A stretch of DNA of 64,000 nt from CAKZQX01 sp034435975 (GTDB lineage Bacteria > Chloroflexota > Chloroflexia > Chloroflexales > Chloroflexaceae), in contig DAOTWD010000042.1 in the NCBI GenBank assembly GCA_034435975.1, positions 38,098 through 102,097 of the forward strand, read 5' to 3'. The translations under genes were made by a program, and so were the position numbers. Every line of letters begins with the position of its first letter. Position 1 is the stretch's first letter. Below, piece by piece: positions 54,701-61,041 of this stretch. Under the pieces are notes generated by a model. It was not told the DNA's origin, ran no database searches, and saw nothing but the letters and a program-made list of their open reading frames with translations.

Positions 54701-56223
54701 CCTGTCGATGGTCTGGCCCAGACATTCACATCAGCAATGGGATTACCATGGTCATCGACGATGCGTCCCCGAATGCTGGCATCCTCCACCGTGGCGGTGA
54801 AATCCTGCCCGCTGGTATTGCCGCTGACAACAATCTCGCGGGTGGCCGGGTCGAACGTAAAGCCGTTCTGGGCCGGAGTTAATGTGTAGGCACCGGCCGG
54901 CACGCCGCTTAAGGTGTACTGCCCATCGTGATTGGTCGTCACACTACGGATGCCATCCGAAACGGTAATCCCAGCGATTGGATTGCCACTGTCGTCACGC
55001 ACCTGTCCCGTAATGGTATATACTGTAGACTCACCAAAACCGATCACGGGCACCGGGGTCATCTGGTTGTCGGTAGTACCGTCACCAAGCTGTCCAAAAC
55101 CATTGCCACCCCAACAACGCATCCCACCGGCACTCATCCGGGCACAGGTGTGCCATTCATCGGCAGCGATGGCGGTTACGCCGCTTTGCAATCCCTGCAC
55201 CTGAACAGGAGTCAGGCGATCAATGGTGGTACCATCGCCCAGCCGCCCTGACCAGTTGTAGCCCCAGCAGAATGCGCCGCCGGCCTCGGTCATTGCGCAG
55301 GTGTGGTTGCGTGCGGCGGCGACCATAGCGATACTGCCAGGCAAGTTAACCACCGGTACCGGGGTCAGGCGTTGTGTGATCGTCCCATCGCCTAGCTGTC
55401 CCTGCCAGTTTGCGCCCCAGCAATGCATGCCGCCGATAGTAGTAACCGCACAGGTATGTGCATAGCTGGCGGCAATCGTCTTAACGCCACTTAGCCCACT
55501 GACATCAACCGGTGTTGTGCGATTATGGGTAGTATTGTCACCAAGTTGTCCAAATTCATTATTGCCCCAGCAGCGCACATTGCCTGTCTCGGTGACAGCA
55601 CAGGTATGGTCATAGCCAGCCGCAATAGACTGCACGCCACTACTCAAACTACTGACTGTGACTGGCGTACGCTGAATATTGCCGGAGCTACCATTGCCCA
55701 GTTGCCCATACGTATTATTGCCCCAACAACGCACGCCGCCAGTGCTGGTCAAAGCGCAGGTGTGGTAATGTCCAGCACTAAGCGCCTGAACACCACCTGG
55801 CAGATTACTGACCTGAACTGGAGTCAGACGTGCAGTGGCCGTTCCGTCACCAATCTGGCCCATATTATTACTGCCCCAGCAATACACCTGCCCCGTATTG
55901 GTTAGAGCGCAGGTGTGGTACTTGCCGGCAGTAACAGCCGTGACATTATTGAGGCCAGAAACTGTAACTGGTGCCAGACGCTCAGTGGTGGTGCCATCCC
56001 CAAGCTGTCCGGCGCTGTTATTCCCCCAACACTGAACGTTGCCCGTGCTGGTGACCGCACAGGTGTGGTAGTGTCCGGTTGTGATTGATGCATGCATCGT
56101 CGTCGGTGTCCCCAACATAGAATAAGCAACCCACAAGACCGGCATCAACATCATGACGGTAATGGACACAACAATCGCCTTGATCGGCCGTTGCGTACAA
56201 ATAAATCGATACCTGCGATTCAT
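51781..56223 (-). CDS. secreted RCC1 / carboxypeptidase-regulatory / cysteine-peptidase-like fusion
   Basis: 1480-aa exported protein. ATG 56223 has AAGGA seven bases upstream and gives a signal/anchor at about residues 14-35. Seven RCC1-type blades follow (about 45-400), each HTCA-x-T-x-x-G-x-x-x-CWG-x-N with GQLGDGTT. Next are six carboxypeptidase regulatory-like Ig repeats (about 410-945; GNPIAGVTVSDG, YTLSGVPAGSYTLTP). A linker with five copies of a 10-residue ATATSTPSPT-type unit leads to a papain-like domain (about 1015-1260; GGNCAGFTAVSL, QGHRMTAYR, YVYDNNWPG as candidate Cys-His-Asn). A beta-rich end closes with VYLPLIVR. The peptidase call is an inference from spacing of these residues. 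Confidence 0.85.
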   Translation of the reverse strand: MNRRYRFICTQRPIKAIVVSITVMMLMPVLWVAYSMLGTPTTMHASITTGHYHTCAVTSTGNVQCWGNNSAGQLGDGTTTERLAPVTVSGLNNVTAVTAGKYHTCALTNTGQVYCWGSNNMGQIGDGTATARLTPVQVSNLPGGVQALSAGHYHTCALTSTGGVRCWGNNTYGQLGNGSSGNIQRTPVTVSSLSSGVQSIAAGYDHTCAVTETGNVRCWGNNEFGQLGDNTTHNRTTPVDVSGLSGVKTIAASYAHTCAVTTIGGMHCWGANWQGQLGDGTITQRLTPVPVVNLPGSIAMVAAARNHTCAMTEAGGAFCWGYNWSGRLGDGTTIDRLTPVQVQGLQSGVTAIAADEWHTCARMSAGGMRCWGGNGFGQLGDGTTDNQMTPVPVIGFGESTVYTITGQVRDDSGNPIAGITVSDGIRSVTTNHDGQYTLSGVPAGAYTLTPAQNGFTFDPATREIVVSGNTSGQDFTATVEDASIRGRIVDDHGNPIADVNVWARPSTGYPGPGLETPRITAITNANGEYILGGLADGSYRVYVAKTNCAFTPASRTVTVPPNRTAQNFTATCVETYTISGRVVDTTGNGVAGVTISDGMRYATTDENGNYTLRDVPPGSYTLKPTKIGYTFSPATRSITVSGEMTGQNFTATPGAFSIRGRVTDEDGNPLEDVTINARITHSYPGPTDGGTMTVTTTADGTYILSNLQAGSYLVAPYKAGCAFVPNSRAVTVPPDATDQDFVMTCDFNISGRVINDAGNPVAGVTINASVAPGYPGPVGSGEVVQSVTTAMDGTYSLSDLPIGTYQVVPQKDGCTFDPNSRVVWVPPHRNEQNFTATCSTLTYNVTGRVTDSHSIGIAGVTVSDGTRTATTDAKGHYTLSAVPAGTYTLTPAKDGYTFTPNVQVITVAGDLSDQDFTATAIPLPTATPTMTATSTPSPTATATSTPSPTATATSTPSPTATATSTPSPTATATSTPSPTATATVPSGRVFQVDRDGLQFRNFEYYGADWEHFKKTFPATRMELPSGERRKGPLTYFNSSLYQTIGEGGNCAGFTAVSLIRFLELPETVEPSLLTPANRAIRPPWNWADFLPSPYGRRQVNLRQSDLADYIHLYQARQHSQEYIEWWNGTAYWANGNRQYRDRHDNDTPLQTYQAIKNSTRTGTPLAVSVRQGRQGHRMTAYRTEESGNRGFIYVYDNNWPGDSSRRIEVNLTTGQWSYALAPEIIWSGRDTGLFYSPASLNFPGRLWLQYDNDANVMLTEESAPEGTMISIDGTATLLITDAQGQSMGYQNDDLVTDIPGAFPLYNEGYDPNNPDADHVIGFYLPPTLPFTVTIQPVAATGSYTLTALAGASSMQLANISISAGNRDTLVLEGTVQHTTFTPATDSYCHYLTHEFPTASRDFTSCVTEATGKPVQFALDQTGDVLTVANRGSNLVKLTTTMNQVGTDARTLTVDKTIDPGASVTINTQSGGSVYLPLIVR
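53281..53430 (-). repeat. 30-bp tandem repeat inside the fusion gene
   Basis: Five consecutive 30-bp copies (GGTCGCTGTCGGTGACGGTG... on the plus strand), with two copies carrying the same GATGGCG variant. It encodes the Thr/Ser/Pro linker and can change length by slippage without breaking frame. Confidence 0.9.
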
Positions 56224-56505
56224 AACTGTATCCTTCCCTGAGATGAAAATAATATGCAGCACAACCTGGCAATATGGCTGCTGGCTACCAGTGGGCAATC
56301 GCTTCATGGTCGCAAGAGTCATTGCTAGCACAGGCTAGCTGCCAGGTACAGAAACACGAATAGGACAGGTTAGAACTGGCTTCGTGCGTAGAACCTCACA
56401 AGAAGCGCAAAGCGCAAAGCGGAAAGCATATCTTTTCACCCGGCTTCGTTCCTTTGTTTTACGCTTTGCGCTCAGGCCGCTTTGCGCTCCCCACGTCTCG
56501 CCGTC
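56224..56505. other. intergenic region with GCAAAG words
   Basis: 56402-56428 reads as AGCGCAAAGCGCAAAGCGG and 56458-56490 as its complement-like TTTACGCTTTGCGCTC...CTTTGCGCTCC, so the two can pair. It then runs into CCCCACGTCTCGCCGTCC before the next stop codon, a string also found after the fusion gene stop. Confidence 0.55.
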
Positions 56506-58014
56506 CTAGCGCACAATCAGCGGCAGGTAGACCCCGGACGGTTCCTGCGGTGCCGCACCGATCCCGCCACGGACGTGCCAGATGTCGAAGACCTGTCCGT
56601 GCGTCGCTGTGGCCGGTGGTTTGCTATAGACCGCCAGGATCTCTCCATTGCCAGCACTGGCAAGCCCGATCCCGATCCGATCTTGACGAGTGAGATCAAG
56701 AAAGCCACTGTCGGGTGTGGCTGTCGTTGCTCCATCTTGAAAGCGTAACAACTGCCCGCCAGCAGCAACCCGTTGCAGGCGGACTTCCGAGAAAAAGCCC
56801 CACGGTCGTTCGGCAAAGGTCGCGTTGCCTACCACATACTCGTCTTGATCGGGCACATAGACCGCATCTAGAAAGCCGGTCGGTGCCTGCTCAAACCGGG
56901 GATCGGCAAATGAGACCAGGTCGATCTCGAACGGTGCCGCCAGGGTACCATCAGCCGCAATGATCCGCCCCACGGTTGACCATAACCGTTCTGCCACTTC
57001 ACCCTTGCGCTCAAACCAGACCGACAAAAACCCGGTGGCACTGGCAGCAACCCGCGGCCGTGCTGTCCAGGTGGTATCGTCGTCTTTGTTCTGGTAACTC
57101 TGGGTCGTCGCCAGCACCAGGTGATCACCGGCTGCGAGCAGATCCGGGGTCAGCCGTTGACCGTAGACTGCCAGCGCATAGGCGGCATTACTGTCGCGCC
57201 GATCTTCCCAGACCACCACATAGTGGCTGTTCGCCGGATGCAGGGCCAGGTGTGGCCGGAACGCACCGACCGCCGGCGAAACCGCTTGTTCATTGACGAC
57301 CTCGACCTGTCCAGCGGTATCGATGGTAAACGAGCGGGCGATAATGCGACTGGTGCTCGCTGGATCATTGCCACAATCGGCAGTATCCGCACCGCCCAGT
57401 GCTGGTGGCAGATAGTCAGGCCCCTCAACGGCGACCAGCACAAACTGTTGGCGGGTCGCATCATACTGCATATGGGGCGAGTGATAGGGCGTTGCTCCGC
57501 TTAACAAGACTTTGTCACGGCTGGCTGCCGTATCGCGTACCGGTTGCAGCGCCACAGTGCAGTTGTGTCCCCGTACCGACCATGCGACCACAAAGGTGCC
57601 GTTTCCGGCCGCCACGGTGGGCAGCGCTCCCCGCGCCACCGTTGAGTCATCCGAAATACGAAATTCTTGCTCCAGTGGACGGCCATACCGATCCAGCAAC
57701 CGTCCATATACATCAAGCCCTGATGTGCGTGAGTCTGCATGCCGGGCCGACATCCACACCACCAGGTAGCGCTCGGTAGCCGGGTCATACGCAGCCACCG
57801 GATAAATATCAATGTCACGCGCATCACCACGCCCACCGGCACCACCGATACGCACTGGTGATTTCAATACTGCGGGCACATTCGCCAGCGGGTTGGCAGC
57901 GATCGCGCTGGCGACCAGGACGCTGCCTATGAATAACAGGCTGACCCCGACGCTGATCGACCGGCGCCAGTACCAACACCGTGCGACCGACCTAACAAAC
58001 GTTCGCATGCTCAT
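56506..58014 (-). CDS. secreted beta-propeller-like protein
   Basis: 502 aa. A signal peptide (basic MSMRTFVRSVARCWYWRRS, hydrophobic to about 40, cleavage near AIAANP) precedes repeated strands ERYLVVWMSARHAD, GTFVVAWSVRGH, SHYVVVWEDRRDSNA, GFLSVWFERKG and DEYVVGNATF. This V-V-W repeat is typical of uncharacterised secreted propeller-like proteins. It ends in GVYLPLIVR. No enzyme motif. The ATG lies 11 bases after AAGGA. Confidence 0.8.
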   Translation of the reverse strand: MSMRTFVRSVARCWYWRRSISVGVSLLFIGSVLVASAIAANPLANVPAVLKSPVRIGGAGGRGDARDIDIYPVAAYDPATERYLVVWMSARHADSRTSGLDVYGRLLDRYGRPLEQEFRISDDSTVARGALPTVAAGNGTFVVAWSVRGHNCTVALQPVRDTAASRDKVLLSGATPYHSPHMQYDATRQQFVLVAVEGPDYLPPALGGADTADCGNDPASTSRIIARSFTIDTAGQVEVVNEQAVSPAVGAFRPHLALHPANSHYVVVWEDRRDSNAAYALAVYGQRLTPDLLAAGDHLVLATTQSYQNKDDDTTWTARPRVAASATGFLSVWFERKGEVAERLWSTVGRIIAADGTLAAPFEIDLVSFADPRFEQAPTGFLDAVYVPDQDEYVVGNATFAERPWGFFSEVRLQRVAAGGQLLRFQDGATTATPDSGFLDLTRQDRIGIGLASAGNGEILAVYSKPPATATHGQVFDIWHVRGGIGAAPQEPSGVYLPLIVR

Positions 58015-58345
58015 TTTGTTTCTTATCCTTCAGTATTAACCTGGTTCGATCGTCCGCAAATGACGCAGATTACACAGATATATTGAACCAAAAACACCTG
58101 ATATCTGTGTATTCGACGATCTTTATATTCCGCAGATTCCGTAGATGAATTGAACCATGGCGCAATTGGTGGACAGTCTTTAATACTACCGTTGTCCTTG
58201 TCGCCGCTTGCCCGGTGGCTGAAGCTGTGGGCAAGCGGTGCGCAGCCGGTCTGCGCCGGCTGTGGAAGACCGCGGCCGCGGCCCTCGGAACGCGAGCCGC
58301 AGCCGTCAGGCTTTCGGCATGACGGCGAACAATAAAACGGGAGTA
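58015..58345. other. intergenic region
   Basis: No gene seen. CGCAGCCGG / CCGGCTGTG hairpin at about 58241-58261 and a palindrome CCGCGGCCGCGG at about 58270 are the only structures noted. Confidence 0.45.
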
Positions 58346-60457
58346 TTAACGCACGATCATCGGCATATAGAGTGTGTACGCTGTGTTGTTCAGGTACTCC
58401 CAGGCCTGGGCATAGGTCATACCAACCAGTTTCTGGAGATCCGTCTGCGCCAATTCTTGCTCGATCGTCTGTGCCAATTCACCACCATCTTCAGCGCGGT
58501 CAGTTTGCGCCAGATCCTGCAAGAACGCTGTGACATCACGTACATCCTGTGAGGTGACAATCTCATCGGCCCTATCCGGATCGACCAGCGATTGCAAGCC
58601 GGGTTGCGTGCTCCGCAGCAAATGCGCTGCCTGCGCTCGTAGCGTGGTTTCGCTAGCGAGGAGCGTGCCGATGCGGGCACTATGTTCTTCGTAGAGCGTG
58701 CGATAATGCTGACCGAGTGATTCGCTGTCCAGTAGCTGATCGCGTACCTGATACAGGGTCACTGCGATATCTAGCGCCTGCAACGCATCCGCAAATAACG
58801 AGCGCTCGGCCAGCACCTGGGTGGCCGCACACGAGCAGTTATTGCCGGGTGGATTCCAGCTATTGGTGATACCGACACTACGGAAGCCACGGTCAACCGC
58901 CCGGTACTCATCGCTATCACGTTCGTACAAATCAGTTGCAGCGCTGAGGGCTGCGGCGCGAGCATCGCGTAGGCTCGATTTCGGTTGCACATACGTGGTG
59001 AGCGCACGATAGAAGATTTGTTCGGCCTTGTCTTTGCCAATGTCGGTCGCAATCAGATAGTAGGCATGGTTTGTAATACCACTGTTGGTATGCACACCCT
59101 CATTATCCGAGCAGGTACGCTTCCACTCATCGGTATGCCATGGCTGTCCATAGCGCTCTGGATGGCTCAGCGAGCGCATGGCATCCGCGCCACCCAGCAA
59201 TCGGCTGGGAATATCCTCACCGATCAGCCAGTCATCACGATCGACCATCGTCGCAAAAATGTCCGAAAAACTCTCGTTCAATGTTCCCGATTGCCAGCGG
59301 TATTCCAGGTTGGCCGTGTGCTGGGTAACAGCGTGGGTCCATTCATGCGCAACGATGTCTTTAACCGCCAGCCCGGTGCCATAGGCGGTATACAGGTTCA
59401 AACCTTCCCAGAATGCGTTGACATAGTTGGTACCATAGTTCACTGTCGAACGCATCACCGTGCCCTGATCATCAAAGCTGTTGCGTCCGTGGACATTGCG
59501 GAAGTAGTCGAATGTTTCACGCGTAAAGTTGTGAGCATTATCAACTTCAGTCCGTCCTACTGGCGGGTTATCACCCACCCGTACTGGTGTCCGTGGAAAT
59601 ACTTTGGTACCTTGTGAGTCATAGGTCTCGATTAATGGTGCATTCTGAGCAGGTTCCGGGTTTGACAATGCGGGGGACATTGGGGTCAGGGTAAGCTCGG
59701 CAGCGGCCTCTGACGCCGTGGCTACTGTATCAGTAATGGGTGTTCCCAGGGGAGTACGCGCAATAATATCCAGCAAAAACGGCTCAGTCGCATCGACGAC
59801 ATAGCGGGCAGGTGGGCCGTCGGGTCGGCTGAGATCCACCAGCCAGACCAGTTTGCCATGCAGCAGCGGCAAATAGTTGTCTCCCGTATACACCACCAGT
59901 GCGGGCGGGTGTATGGCCTTACCGCCCGGTGTGACCGCCTGGGCAATCGCCAATGCTTCGGCTGCGCTTACCGTCGGTTGGGTTGCACTCAGCCATAGAT
60001 CGGGTACCATACCGTTGGTTGCGGCCACGATCGTCTGCTCCTGAATGTGGACGCGCATGGTTGCGTTATGCACCGGGATGCCGTGATAGAGCTGCTGCAA
60101 CGTGACGTGATCCATGCCTATCGTATCCCGTTCGCTGGCAGTAACCACTAGTTCCCGATCAACCTGTTGCAGACGGAACAGGTCGGCATAAGTGCGGGCA
60201 AACTCCAGTGCGATCTCCTCGGCACTCGCATCGGCCTGGAGCGATACTGACGTAACCGGTATCGTACCGGATACAAAACTGGGCGTATTCGTGTGTGGAT
60301 TCCAGACAAGCTCGATCTCACCAACAGCATCCTGTTGGAGCCGGGCTAGGGCCACCTGGCCGGCTGCGGAAGTGGGCGTACCCATTGGCACAATGCCGCC
60401 AACAAGCGTTAAGATAACGATAAGTGCTACCAGCAACACCAGTGATTTGCGTTTCAT
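58346..60457 (-). CDS. M4 family (thermolysin-like) metalloprotease
   Basis: 703-aa secreted neutral protease made as a proenzyme. Signal peptide at about 1-32; an FTP/PepSY propeptide to about 270 (GIPVHNATMRVHIQ). The catalytic domain has the zinc motif HEWTHAVTQHTAN and third ligand Glu in GTLNESFSDIF, and the C-terminal M4 half has GVHTNSGITNHAYYLI with the active-site His. The region before HEWTH lacks the usual M-x-YGDG sequence (here NLYTAYGTG). About 155 residues after the M4 domain are helical, and the protein ends YTLYMPMIVR. The neighbouring emfourin-like gene lies 95 bp upstream on the same strand. Confidence 0.93.
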   Translation of the reverse strand: MKRKSLVLLVALIVILTLVGGIVPMGTPTSAAGQVALARLQQDAVGEIELVWNPHTNTPSFVSGTIPVTSVSLQADASAEEIALEFARTYADLFRLQQVDRELVVTASERDTIGMDHVTLQQLYHGIPVHNATMRVHIQEQTIVAATNGMVPDLWLSATQPTVSAAEALAIAQAVTPGGKAIHPPALVVYTGDNYLPLLHGKLVWLVDLSRPDGPPARYVVDATEPFLLDIIARTPLGTPITDTVATASEAAAELTLTPMSPALSNPEPAQNAPLIETYDSQGTKVFPRTPVRVGDNPPVGRTEVDNAHNFTRETFDYFRNVHGRNSFDDQGTVMRSTVNYGTNYVNAFWEGLNLYTAYGTGLAVKDIVAHEWTHAVTQHTANLEYRWQSGTLNESFSDIFATMVDRDDWLIGEDIPSRLLGGADAMRSLSHPERYGQPWHTDEWKRTCSDNEGVHTNSGITNHAYYLIATDIGKDKAEQIFYRALTTYVQPKSSLRDARAAALSAATDLYERDSDEYRAVDRGFRSVGITNSWNPPGNNCSCAATQVLAERSLFADALQALDIAVTLYQVRDQLLDSESLGQHYRTLYEEHSARIGTLLASETTLRAQAAHLLRSTQPGLQSLVDPDRADEIVTSQDVRDVTAFLQDLAQTDRAEDGGELAQTIEQELAQTDLQKLVGMTYAQAWEYLNNTAYTLYMPMIVR

Positions 60458-60552
60458 ACCATGTTCCCTTCGTGATAAATCGAATGAAATAGCCGGGTTC
60501 CTACCAGTACCTTGCCAGGTATCGTGCCTGAACGCAGTACACCGAACGTGTC

Positions 60553-60975
60553 TCAGGGCTGACCCTGATGCAGAATAATGCCATCAAGTTCTTCCAACAC
60601 CGGTAGTAGCGCGTCCGGTAGCTGCGTATCGTTCGTCCGCACCGTATGTTGCTGATAGCGCAGTTCGTACTGAATATAGTCCGCGCCCTGGCCGGTTGTC
60701 GTCGGTGCTGAACGCAGGCTGGAAAACGGTATTTGATCGAGTGTGCTGGTAAGTTGCGCTACCTGATCCGGATCGAGCATAAAGGTGGTTTCCGTTCCTT
60801 TCCGTGATAACCTGGCCCGACCATCGGCATACAGCCGCAGTTGATCGTCCAGATTGACGATCCCCCCCGTTCGCCGGTAGATTATTGTGGCGCTATCGGT
60901 ACCGACTGCAGGGGTACATCCAACAACAAATAGACAACTCAAGCTAAGGATGATGATGGTCGTGATCCTCCCCAT
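60553..60975 (-). CDS. emfourin-like lipoprotein, candidate M4 protease inhibitor
   Basis: 140 aa with a signal peptide ending in the lipobox VVGC (Cys20). The mature part resembles emfourin, the small inhibitor encoded next to protealysin: IIYRRTGGIVNLDDQLRLYA opens it, with DPDQVAQLTSTLDQIPF in the middle, then GQGADYIQYELRYQQHTVRT and a closing LPDALLPVLEELDG helix. The GGI near the start and the GAD-x-x-QY-x-L...HTV block are the features I rely on. It precedes the M4 protease gene on the same strand, so a protease-inhibitor pair is likely. Resemblance is by eye. Confidence 0.6.
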   Translation of the reverse strand: MGRITTIIILSLSCLFVVGCTPAVGTDSATIIYRRTGGIVNLDDQLRLYADGRARLSRKGTETTFMLDPDQVAQLTSTLDQIPFSSLRSAPTTTGQGADYIQYELRYQQHTVRTNDTQLPDALLPVLEELDGIILHQGQP

Positions 60976-60993
60976 ACCTGCTCCTCTCTTCTT

Positions 60994-61037
60994 GCAGAGC
61001 GTGGGGACGCTGCAAGACGCACCACCCCACGCTCTGC
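60994..61037 (-). terminator. 13-bp hairpin after the ELW-repeat gene
   Basis: GCAGAGCGTGGGG (60994-61006) pairs perfectly with CCCCACGCTCTGC (61025-61037), loop 18 nt, four bases beyond the stop at 61042. It also lies between that gene and the emfourin-like start. Confidence 0.6.
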
Positions 61038-61041
61038 CGCC

